A stretch of DNA of 64,000 nt from Paraphysomonas bandaiensis. Lineage: Eukaryota > Chrysophyceae. A program made the position numbers and the translations under genes. Below the pieces are notes generated by a model, which made no database searches, was not told the origin of the DNA, and worked only from the letters and a program-made list of their open reading frames with translations. Where the stretch lies: the NCBI GenBank assembly GCA_965644295.1, contig CBFFRP010000288.1:496001-560000 (forward strand), in the 5' to 3' direction. This document shows positions 11,732 through 21,767 of the stretch, in pieces (the stretch's first letter is position 1; each line of letters begins with the position of its first letter).

Positions 11732-13550
11732 AGTCAGACGAACAGATCACTCTATTAGATATATATGAAAGAGAATGAAGTCAACGGTGGCCAGTTAAAA
11801 AAAGAAATTCTCATAATACTCGAAGTGCCTAACTGTTCTGATCGAATTCACCTACTGCAAAGCTAACAATATTGACAAACTATATATATAATTAATGACA
11901 ATGAAAGGTCAGTCCTCACCAATGACAAGATTACCTCCCTCGACTAGTAATTGAATATTTTTAGCAAAGTCAGTACAGGGGACAGAGGGGTCAAGAAAGC
12001 GGTATTTCTATAGATTTCGAGATAATATTTTCAGTATTTTAGACTAACTTTTTACAAAAAATGATTGATAAGGAATGTCTGTGTATACATACCGTCGATT
12101 GGGTGTGTATGCGTGGCTGGTATAATGGGTACACGGCATACTGGTATAGGATAATTTTTGGGGAGTCAAAGGGACAAAAATTCGAAATCCATACCCATAC
12201 ATGTTGCACACACCACAATAACACCTTGCAATCGATGACCCTGGATACTCCCACAGTATGGATTGAGTATAGTGTTTGGAGATAATGAATGAGTGTACTC
12301 AGAGGTGGATCCGCTTGACACATTACAAAGGTGATACTTACTGATGTAGATCCCCTCGAGAGGGCTACTGACTGACCAAACAGTGAAACCGTCTGAAATT
12401 TCCCTCAGACAGGGGCGAGTGATGCTATTGTAACTGAAAGATATGGAGGTATTGAATGTATTTTAATAATACGGCGGTTTTATGATATAGCTCTATAGTG
12501 AACATGGGTTCCACGAAAGGGGTGCACAGAAGTGTCTGATGACGAAACTGTTGTTGTAGTTCAATAAGTAGACTCACATTGTTACAGTGCGTGTGATGTT
12601 TTCGGTTTAATTCATCTAGCTAGATCTTCTAGTAATTTTAGTTTACTGAATTCACTACCCAGGCACACTATACTTGGATGGAGTAATTCTGGACGTCTTG
12701 AAGTCATAGCTATCACAAATAACTTGTCGATAAGAGTAGTAAACTTATTTAATTACATAATTATGATGTAGCGTTCTAACTCTGGTCTCAAGTTGAAACT
12801 ATTATCTAGGGCAGCATTGTTAGTTTGGTCTGAGCACCCCTGCTTGGCCTATTAAGTATCTAATAGAAATAGGAACATACAAGACAGCATTTAATTATCA
12901 GAATAAAGGTATTAACTATTCTTAGATACTCCAAAACCATAGGTATCAAATGCCCCAGTTCTGTGTTTTTTTAAAGAAAATATTTTTGACCCAGTAAATA
13001 GTGTGAGAAATAATATCGAGGACGTTGACTATCATATAGATATACGTTGTAGCTCGGAACCACAGTTGAATACACTGAGGAAATAAGAGGTACATGGAGA
13101 ACTATAAACGCTAGCACTACAGTTGCTGGTATGTAGCATGTTCTAGTTAGTAGTTGTTTGTATTGACTCTATAAACAACTCCCCGTACAGAGAGCAGTGT
13201 ATGTATATATCCTCTGCATGAAAGCTTATCCATCACGCAATGATGTGTCGAAGTAGAGATATTAGAGTTCTGTAAGGGCATAGAATCACGAAGTGTATGT
13301 AAAACGTAGAACATACATATATTTACTATTCTATTCTCACTTGCTCGACGCTTTTTCTGCATCCCTATATTTAACCCCAGTAATACTCTTGTCCTATCTT
13401 TAAGGACTTGAGGACTGCTCTGCGGTCAGCAACGGGGTCATGTCTACAGTTTATCTAGAACTCTGATCCATGCATATTATAGAATTATATTATCTCCTGG
13501 ATAAAATGCCATAGTCTCTACCACCATCATATTCGTCCCAGTATATGATA

Positions 13551-13608
13551 TTATACATACATATAGACATACATACATATAGACATACATACATACAAAC
13601 AAACACAC
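13551..13608. repeat. Microsatellite (CATA / ATAGACATA type)
   Basis: CATACATA and CATATAGACATA units repeat, ending in CAAACAAACACAC. Confidence 0.8.
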
Positions 13609-13610
13609 TG

Positions 13611-13815
13611 TAGCGGTATTTTCTATTTGTTCCTACTAAACTAAAATGGCAGTTGAGCTGTACTTAAATTTAGTAGAATCAATAAAATCCTAACTTTGAA
13701 GGAATGTCAAAAGATTTTAGTAGGATCAGCTGACTTTTTAAATTTAATAAGAATGTCCGTAATATTTAGTAGGAATGACACTTTTTAGGGACAAATATAT
13801 TACCGCAACCTGTAG
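13611..13815. mobile_element. Candidate short TIR element (MITE-like)
   Basis: The left end GCGGTATTTTCTATTTGTTCCTA and the inverted right end GCGGTAATATATTTGTCCCTA are related, with TGTAG-like flanks on each side. The roughly 200-bp interior has several TTTAGTAGGA-like copies in both directions. No coding sequence. Target-site duplication is unclear. Confidence 0.4.
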
Positions 13816-14743
13816 AGTAATTGCTTCGATACATTGTTCCTTCCTGCAAGGAAGAAGACGGGCATTACACACAGCACACAGCCGCCTGACGACTGGGAAT
13901 ACGTACGTTTCCTAGTAAGATAGAACTGCAGAATACGTTAAAATCGTTAATACAATATGAAAACTGTAATACGTAGTCAAATTTACTATGTAGCTAGAGC
14001 TGTGAAACTCTAGTATTATGTCGACTCGAAGTAAGGAAATTTATCATCAAATATAACATTATGTTTTACATGACAGCACACAATTGCCTGTGCAATCGAA
14101 CGACATAACTTTAACTATCTAAGGATAAAATGACCAAAAGGAAATAGGAATACTAAAGTTTTGGAAATACGCACTGAAAACGCACAAAATGTTAATCCAT
14201 AATGAGAAAACGCTTTGTAGAATTAGTTAATTTAATATAAATATGACAAAAATATGATATCGATATATAACGATGCTACTTTTAACACAAGCAAGTACAG
14301 GTATCACGAAAATAACATATCTAGCCTTATCACAATTGCTGCACAAGTTGAACATCAGCAGCAAAAAGTCAGACTTCATAATACCTTACTGCCACTGTAT
14401 GCATTCAAAACATGGTAATGTGAGAATTCCTTTACAAATGCATGTAAGAGATCTCTGCACACAGCATATTGGCACAGCATATCTCAATAAAAAACCGTTA
14501 CATATGCACCACTAGAGGGGACCAATATCGAGGCTAATCAATTGTAAAGGATCGGAGGTAATCACTGACAACCATGCAGCACAATAATAGCTGCCTACCG
14601 TAAAATAGTCACCATATGGCTTCAAAAATCTCCCATCTACGAATCAAAAACTACTTGTGCCAATATAAAATAACATCCGCCATAAAAAAGTACCGATCCT
14701 AATACGCCGCGTTTTAATCCCCGGACTTATCCCCTATGGAAAC

Positions 14744-15840
14744 CTATTCAAACACCGTGTCGATGTCGAAGGCATCCATCTCGGGGAGATTATCGAGCGA
14801 CCCTAGCTTGACCCATGACTCGCTTTCCTCACGGGCAGGGGGAAGAGGACGGGTAATTGCATCCATCCCATGAGAGAGGTTAACGGGGTTGACATCTGCT
14901 ACACTGGGGACTTGTGTTTGAGAGGGCGGGGAGATCACTCCAGGCTCCCCACGACTCGCGCTACGATTAGTCGAGCCGCTGTTGCTTCTGGAAGCCAGAG
15001 GTGCGTCCATAGATGCTAAGCGATATTCTTCATCGAATGCTGAATTCACTGACAAATTACGTAGGAGTGAAGGAGGCTGCTGCATTTCAACGTCCTTGGA
15101 GTGTTGAACAGTAGGAAGTGGTGCTCCGGAGGATGTTGACGCAACGGGATAGAACTGAACAGCTGACGTATTTACATAAGTAGCGGAGATACCGTGAGGG
15201 GGCATTGGATGACGGGGATAGATAGGGTCTGCCACAGCACCGACAGGTTCAATAGCAGGGATGCCGTTACGTTGTGGGTAATACACACCGTTTGAAGGAG
15301 CTGTCGTCCGAGGAGCAGCAGGCACGGGCTTCATACCGGAAAGATTCATGGTAAGTTTCGACATTGATACGGGGCGATTGCTGCCGTCGAAGACTTCTAC
15401 AATATTGCTCTCACTTGGGTGATATTGAGACGGCATTATAGGTTTAGTTCCACGGCCATGAGAATGATTACCACTAGACTTCCCAGGGAGTCTTTTAATT
15501 TCAACCATGAGGTCCCTTCGCCCTTTTTGAAACTTAGGATGATAGTAGGAACCGATATCATCACCCTTCGTTACTCGACGAAAGCCATACAAGTTTAACT
15601 GGCGTTGAAAGCTAGTCATTTTGGTATCTGCGAACAACGAGTTAGGACAACACAATAAATCATAGTCCTCTTACGTCGAAAATATTTAGGGATGATTTCT
15701 TCTGAAAATTTATCAGTATCCACTACGCGAAAAGAGAGTCCATTCTTATTCCAGCACACAATACTGGCAGGTTCGTTTTCCATGAGAGAGAAGAGCTTTT
15801 GGGGAAATGTTGAATTTTGAGTTGCCATATCTCCTGACAT
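14744..15840 (-). CDS. Heat-shock-factor-type transcription factor
   Basis: Exons 15840-15675 and 15627-14744 join across a 47-bp GTAAGA...CGCAG intron to give 349 aa. Residues about 11-105 form an HSF DNA-binding domain: FPQKLFSLMENE, IVCWNKNGLSFRVVD, FSEEIIPKYFRHTKMTSFQ, RQLNLYGFRR and a wing ending SYYHPKFQKGRRDL. The intron sits inside the domain, where many HSF genes also carry one. Beyond the domain I see no clear hydrophobic heptad (HR-A/B) trimerisation region. The rest is Pro/Ser-rich, apparently disordered, and ends in an acidic-hydrophobic segment (LPEMDAFDIDTVF) that resembles an AHA-type activation motif. It likely acts in the nucleus on nGAAn elements. It is head-to-head with the MYND gene, 461 bp apart. 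Confidence 0.92.
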
Positions 15841-16301
15841 TTACAAGCATACGGTTCTTAGGAAAATAGAAAATTTAAGTCAATCTAATCGCAAAACTAT
15901 AGTGACCAAGGTGGTTTGCGTTAAGTCTGATATATTAATATTCTGTCCAAAACGTCAATTTTGTTTTAAATTTATAGAACTCCATAACACTCCTGAAGTT
16001 GAGGTGGCATGCAGTATTTAGAGCGAGGGTTCGTAAGGGAATAAGTGACGAAAGTGCATCGTGTGGGTGATATGTTCCAGATGTTCTTTTCTTCGTATCT
16101 TTAAGAGACACAATAAACTGAAAATTTGAATGAAAGCATCAGCAGCAAGATGCTTCATTCCTTGAATTTTGCTTCTTAAGCAATTAATGAACGTCGCGTC
16201 AAACACACGACTCTGTGGTGAATCAATCTGTGTAGGGCTACCTCTTTAGGGCTTATTCACTCGAGGACTGTGAAACGATAGTCAAATTGTGCTATCACTT
16301 C

Positions 16302-16643
16302 ATGTCTTTTTGTTCACTCCCAGGATGCAATCAGCCTGCTGATAAACGTTGTAGTAAGTGTAAGAAAACATATTATTGCTCACGTTCACATCAAACCGAT
16401 CACTGGTCAACTCATAAAAGTGATTGTAAGACGTTTGCAAAGACACTGAAGGACAACGATGATGCTAATAAGTCAAATATATCGCAAACTGGAGAAATGA
16501 GATCGTGCAGGTGTATGTTCTGTGGTGAAGCTTTGACTCTATCAAGCGAAGAAGCCGCTGTAGAACACATGAAAGTATGTCCTGCATTACAGGAACAGCT
16601 CAACGATGATAAGCAGTTCACTCTTCCGGAATCCATGAGATAG
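16302..16643 (+). CDS. Small MYND-type plus C2HC zinc-finger protein
   Basis: The first ATG is at 16302; the frame extends upstream only through a TTG. The protein is 113 aa and intronless. Residues 4-42 match a MYND finger: CSLPGCNQPADKRC, CSKCKKTYYCSR and HWSTHKSDC. The usual YCxxxCQ is here YCSRSHQ, so one zinc-binding Cys is replaced by a neighbouring His. Residues about 71-95 form a second finger (CRCMFCG...VEHMKVC). MYND fingers usually bind proline-rich peptides, so an adaptor role is likely. No catalytic domain is present. Confidence 0.75.
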   Translation: MSFCSLPGCNQPADKRCSKCKKTYYCSRSHQTDHWSTHKSDCKTFAKTLKDNDDANKSNISQTGEMRSCRCMFCGEALTLSSEEAAVEHMKVCPALQEQLNDDKQFTLPESMR

Positions 16644-16889
16644 GGCAGTCGCATATGTAGTGTCATAAACAAAGTATAGTCATAAGCATCCACTGTGTGT
16701 ACCGAAAATATATGTGTTTATGCGATTATTGGGGTATTGAATTTATATACGTACTTATATATATCTTAACGATTCATGGGCAATTAATATAAACTGTACG
16801 TATCATGTATGAAAAATCAATTAGACTAGATCAACTCTAAACAATAACTCTCAGAATTTAAATAACAGCTACAACTAAGATACCACTAC

Positions 16890-17240
16890 CACAGAAGGGT
16901 GCTGAGAGAATAGCAACTTCGAGGTGTTGAAATTCGGACATAAATATAATGATGAAAGTCACGAGGCTTCTAGCTGTCATTGGCATCACATTTATATACA
17001 ACACGCTTAACCTCTGCTAGTGCAACTAATTTACACATACACAGTCCTGATAAACACGACTCAAACCTCGAAACAACTGCGTGCCACTGCTCCTAATCAC
17101 CATCAGAATCAGATGTGATATTTGAACTGTCCATCAATATTCATGAAGCATCACTTGCACTGGCGTAATTCTGATGTTTTACGTCACACAAAGGAAGTTA
17201 TATAACTTGAAGTGTTCGATGACCTGCCTTTATAAGTTGA
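16890..17240 (+). repeat. Dispersed repeat R1, copy 2
   Basis: It matches 6290-6660 in the same order: CAGAAGGGTGCT, CGAGGTGTT, CTTAACCTCTGCTAG, ATTTGAACTGTCC, CTTGCACTGGC, AACTTGAAGTGTTCGATGA. It lies in the convergent gap between the MYND and glutathione peroxidase genes. Confidence 0.7.
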
Positions 17241-17698
17241 TTTAATATAGTGGTTTTCCTAAAATTGTGTCTTATTGTAAAGTCACTTTCAACTTTTAAA
17301 AGACTTTCCATATTCAATATCATTACTAAGATAGAAAATATATTCTGTTCCAACCGAATATTAAAGTTGAATTTTCATGTTTTGCCAGCGCTAATATGAG
17401 CTTCTGTTGAACTCAACTTCAATTCAGGTCTGAGGAACACTTTTTTCAGACAAATGGGAGTAATAAAATATACCGTACACTGTATATTGCAGGCAAGCGA
17501 CAAACTAAGAACCGCTTGTCAAAATAACGCCCAGAGCTTAAACTCCTTGTTTAAAGCATTCATAAAATAAAATTGAAGTATTATTAATTAGCATAGAGCT
17601 ACATTATATTCTCTTTAATACAATAAACACCGCCACCAACATCCCGTTTGCTTTTGCGTACTCTAACTGAACTAAAACTCATGAACACCATCTTCACT

Positions 17699-18450
17699 TC
17701 AATCATCCCATAGTTCAAGTAGAATACTACAAGCAATAGTTAATCCTAATAACCTCAGTTTAAAATGTTGAAGTAAATATATAACAAAATGAACCTTTGA
17801 CTTCAGCAGCTTCACAATATCATCTTCGATAGAAAGGGGGTGGACTCGAGGGCCATATCTTTTTACAGGTACGCCATTCTTGTCACACAAAAACTTCGTA
17901 AAGTTCCATTTTATTTCATCTCCCCCAATACCAAAGTTTCCTGGATCAGGTAATTTATCACATAAAAATGGGAAAATTGGATGGGCCGATTCGTTTAAAG
18001 AACAGTCCACCTTCGACATAATAGGAAAGGTAACACCTCTCTGGCGAACGAAGCCGAGAATTTCTTCATCGCTTCCTCTTTCCTGTTTAAATGTATTACA
18101 CGGAAATGCCAATATTTGGAGACCTTGTTCAGCGTACTTATCGTACAGCTGTTGCATTTCCTTGTAATTATTTTTCGTTAAACCTTTGAATGCATATGAT
18201 AAACATGATTATTACCGTCGAATACTCATGGAAACTTACCTCATTGGCTAGCTACATTAACAACTAATATAGCAGCCTTGCCTTGAAGGTGTACCTTTGC
18301 ATCCTTGCCGTCTATACACTTCACTTCAAACTGAAATATGGAGTCTTCAAGGTGATGACTACAGAGAGATATCCCCATCCTCTGTGTATGCGCAGCAGAC
18401 ATAGCGAACAATGCTGTTCCCGTAGCTACTCTCATTAGTCGCAACGACAT
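17699..18450 (-). CDS. Glutathione peroxidase, probable selenoprotein (TGA at catalytic position 70)
   Basis: Exons 18450-18240 and 18183-17699 join across a 56-bp GTAAGT...CAAAG intron to give about 231 aa. The frame reads NVASQ-TGA-GLTKNNY at 18243-18241, exactly the Cys/Sec site of GPX enzymes (NVASxU/CG), so the TGA is read as selenocysteine. The remaining motifs follow: LAFPCN, IKWNFTKF (Trp and Asn of the catalytic tetrad), VKRYGP. The usual Gln of FPCNQF is Thr here (FPCNTF). The only in-frame ATG is 18450; the N-terminus (MSLRLMRVATGTALFAMSAA) could be a targeting or membrane-insertion signal. The C-terminus may instead be shortened by a further intron after LLKSK (about 17791-17723). 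Expected role: reduction of H2O2 or lipid hydroperoxides. I could not identify a convincing SECIS. TGA is an ordinary stop in at least one neighbour (iminopeptidase). Confidence 0.85.
18241..18243 (-). other. In-frame TGA, predicted selenocysteine codon
   Basis: The codon falls at the GPX catalytic residue, between NVASQ and GLT. It is four bases before the exon end, so a TGA-containing exon is spliced to the rest of the domain. Confidence 0.8.
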
Positions 18451-18602
18451 CGCCAAACTCTTCGACAAGTGTAGAATATCGTAGATATAGTGGATACGTT
18501 AATTAGATATATGAGGAACACACCCCACAAGAACAACACAATTATCACGACGAATTCGTAGAGATCTTTTGTTTTTTTGGTCGTAGTGGGCACTGTATTT
18601 GT

Positions 18603-18619
18603 GAATACCATGGAATACC
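18603..18619. promoter_or_regulatory. Shared 17-mer GAATACCATGGAATACC in a divergent promoter region
   Basis: The identical 17-mer occurs at 31706-31722 and, in reverse complement within a longer run, at 61533-61570. Here it lies 153 bp upstream of the GPX start and 307 bp upstream of the orphan start at 18926. Confidence 0.5.
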
Positions 18620-18925
18620 GAGCGATAGTACATGGATCGATCTAAATCGTCTGCAGACCTCGCTCGTAGTATAGACATATGAGTGAAATCATGACATGAT
18701 ATAGCCTTAGGGCAGTGGGGCAGTATATGACCTGCCTAATTGTTCGCTTTGAGTAGAATAGAAATATTCTGGTGGTCAGTCTGCTGCTATGGTGGCAACA
18801 CGTCTTCGTAGGAACGTCTGCAGTGTAGTCGAGACCAACACTCGTAGTGACACTACAGTGTTCGTATCCTCTCAGTTTATCTTCTGCACATAAATATAAT
18901 TCAGTACTTGTTTATTTTATTTAAT

Positions 18926-19384
18926 ATGAGTGGAAAAATTGATGCATCAATGTCGCCTTCACTTCGTTGTTCTCCAGAGTCTGCATGGAATGAGCACAAG
19001 GCAAAGAACAACTTTAATCAGGGCAACACGCTGATATGTGGCATTGGTGCGGAACGACCAGCTTGTCGTAGAAGGGAAACAACACCTCAACAGCTTATAG
19101 AATCGAGTGATGCTACGATCGGTATAGTTGGACGGTCGAAACAATTGGAGGTTCGTACATTGGCTAATCATGTACAATGCACGCACAATGAGAAATCAAC
19201 ATTGAAAAACTACAGAGCTAGGTCTCCTTTTCGACCACGAGATGTAAACCTATCCTACTCAAAGCTTTGGTACAGCTCATCCTGCTTACAAGTTCCCTCG
19301 AAATCTGAGGGCAATTTGACTACCACGAAAGTTCATGAAAGATCGCTGCGACTGATTAATAGAAACCAGAGCCTTTCGTCTTAG
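18926..19384 (+). CDS. Hypothetical protein, 152 aa
   Basis: A single frame from ATG 18926 to TAG 19384. It is basic, Ser-rich and Cys-containing, with no transmembrane segment or recognised domain (MSGKIDASMSPSLRC... ...LINRNQSLSS). It is head-to-head with the GPX gene (476 bp). The TBC, HSF and GPX genes nearby are clear genes; this one rests on frame length and position only. Confidence 0.4.
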   Translation: MSGKIDASMSPSLRCSPESAWNEHKAKNNFNQGNTLICGIGAERPACRRRETTPQQLIESSDATIGIVGRSKQLEVRTLANHVQCTHNEKSTLKNYRARSPFRPRDVNLSYSKLWYSSSCLQVPSKSEGNLTTTKVHERSLRLINRNQSLSS

Positions 19385-20399
19385 CAGTGCTACCATATAT
19401 ATTTTGTATGCTTTTATTCCCCGTGAAGTATTAGGATGTATAACACGTTCAGATATCTTGAACTTCATAAATACTTGCAACTTAAATTGTATTTACCTTT
19501 TAATTCAGAACTAGACTTTTTTGTTTTGATAATTCTAATATTTCGAGCAGCAGAAACGTTTCTTTCATTCTGCGATCATTTTGAAGTATGCCAAGTAATT
19601 GTTATATATTTAACAATCTGTCTAGTTATATTTTTAACCTCGGGCAATAAGGGGGCTATATCGTCCCGCGCTCAAGATTTTGAAACGAGGGCGAAAAACC
19701 CGAGTTTTAAAATTTAGACAAGGGACGATACTCCTTATCCCTAGGTTAAATTGTAGCTTCTCCTCATGATGTTGAAAACTTAATATTGGATTGTATAGGT
19801 ATTAGTAGCTTGCTATTGTAAGAAGAAATAGATGTTTCCTGATTAACATTAAGAAAACAAAAGAGAAGTTATATTGTTTCAAACAGGGATAGGGAACAAA
19901 TATATTGTATTGCAATACATTGTACAATATATTGCAATATATTGTAAAATATATTGATTGGTGGACTGGTCAAATATTCCATCAATAGTGTTTCTGTTAA
20001 AAGAGCTCACAATACTATTGCAATATATTGCAATCAATATTATGATAGTCAACCGAAAGCGCCAAAAGCACGCATCAAACTTCCAACACGATATCGTTGC
20101 ATGAAGTATTAGTATAGCAATACCAATGTTTGTGAGAGGAGGTTGTTTAGTAAAGCTAAGATTGTTATGACTAGATTTTCGCATGCGAATGACACCTAGA
20201 CACCTTGAAATGTTGAATTTTCTGGGTGAAAATGTTAGTGTTTCTTTGGGATGAGATTATAGTTCAGAAAGTTGCTCTAAAATCTATCAATAAAATTAAA
20301 GGTAATTAATTGGATGCTTGATTAATAATCGCAATTATTATTGTTGGACACCTGTCACCTATTAATTGCCAATTAATTGTTACGCAAGCCTGATAACAA

Positions 20400-20640
20400 C
20401 TGCGAGGTGTTCTGACCCAAACCCTGAAACAACTGAATGCCGCGCCCTTATCTTTACACTTAAACTGTCCTGAAATATTCTTGAAGTTACTTCGAAGTCC
20501 TGGTTACGAAGGTACATCGTTTGCACTGACATCATTATGATCTTCTACAGCAGTCGAAGGATGGAATACAACTTGGAGTGTTTGATGATGAGCTTTGAAT
20601 AGTTGGCACATCACTGTGGATTCTCTACAAACATGAAATA
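20400..20640 (+). repeat. Dispersed repeat R1, copy 3
   Basis: It shares GCGAGGTGTTCTGACCC, TTCGAAGTCCTGG and AACTTGGAGTGTTTGATGA with copies at 6.3 and 16.9 kb. Confidence 0.7.
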
Positions 20641-20689
20641 ATATAATGAAATCACATATAAATCACTGTTTTGAGATAGAAGTGAGCTT

Positions 20690-20835
20690 CTGTTGAAAAC
20701 GATGTACCTTCGTAACCAGGACTTCGAAATAACTTCAAGAATATTTCAGGACATTTTAAGTGTCATATCTGGTGTCTGTACAGGTGGTTAAGGGCGTGGC
20801 ATTCAGCTGTTTCAGGGATTTGCGACACTACTACT
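20690..20835 (-). repeat. Dispersed repeat R1, copy 4 (inverted, partial)
   Basis: This is the reverse complement of about 20410-20540, including GATGTACCTTCGTAACCAGG and GGGCGTGGCATTCAG. Confidence 0.75.
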
Positions 20836-21767
20836 ACCAATGTTCACATTCATCATCACACTTATGTACTGTGATGTGGTGAGAGTACATTTTTTGTCGC
20901 TATTGTATAAAGAAATTTGGGGGTTTATTGTTTGAGTAAATCTATAGTGCAATTGTTATTCCCAAAGCACACACAGTATACATACCATTGATTTGAAACA
21001 ATATAACTTCTCTATTGTTTTCTTAATGTTAATCAGGAAACATCTATTTCTTCTTACAATAGCAAGCTACTAATACCTATACAATCCAATATTAAGTTTT
21101 CAACATCATGAGGAGAAGCTACAATTTAACCTAGGGATAAGGAGTATCGTCCCTTGTCTAAATTTTAAAACTCGGGTTTTTCGCCCTCGTTTCAAAATCT
21201 TGAGCGCGGGACGATATAGTCCCCTTATTGCCCGTGGTTAAAAATATAACTATGATAAATGTTGAATGACACATCGGAAACAATATAACCTCTATATAAT
21301 GCTACATTTTCATACAACGTTCACTAATACACCTATACACATACTCTCTTAACTCTTAAGTATTCTACACAGCTCTCATCTTATAAAAAGGATTTTAGTT
21401 TCACTGTGTTTAAGTATTATAAGAACCCAAGTCGTAGTATAGGTAACTATAATTGTATTGCGTTTATGTTTATATTTTATACTATATATAATAATGAAGA
21501 TATGTTGGTGATGACTATATTTTTAATTTATTAATCTTTTTAAACTTCATTTTTGTATTGCATATTAGAGAAATTCCAGAATTATAGCTTTCCTTTTAGA
21601 CTTTTAGATGGGGTCAATAATTGTACTCCGTATTGTAGGTCTGATTGTGTGAAATATCATCACCACAAAATGAATACCGGAGCCCATATGCATTCATAAG
21701 TATTGAAAATGTAAATCATACTCAACATTCATACTGACGTAGGTTAGTGCCACCACATTTTTCCAGC

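Larger units (their letters stand above)
11732..14743. other. 3-kb gene-poor AT-rich stretch
   Basis: No coding exon with a recognisable domain was found. The stretch includes a short TACA microsatellite (13551-13600), a possible TIR element (13611-13815) and many poly-A/T runs. Its left end would hold the TBC promoter. Confidence 0.5.
19634..21241. mobile_element. TTAA-flanked long-inverted-repeat element (non-coding)
   Basis: The left arm from 19634 and the right arm ending at 21241 are inverted copies for about 250 bp with very few differences. Both ends read TTAACC[T/A]CGGGCAATAAGG, so TTAA may be the target duplication, as in piggyBac-like elements. Each arm starts with a 116-bp unit (19634-19749 and 21126-21241) that is itself an imperfect palindrome bounded by TTAACC...GGTTAA. 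Inside lies a second pair of inverted arms (about 20405-20540 and 20697-20835) made of repeat R1. No transposase is encoded. Confidence 0.8.

Noticed and set aside
17530-17570. SECIS candidate hairpin (GCTTTAAAC...GTTTAAGC on the minus strand, after ATGA)
   Set aside because: The stem is preceded by ATGA, but the opposite side lacks a GA pair at the right place, so the quartet core is not formed.
18240-18243. General reassignment of TGA to an amino acid
   Set aside because: The iminopeptidase ends normally at TGA (30562-30560), so the TGA in GPX is better explained as a specific selenocysteine codon.
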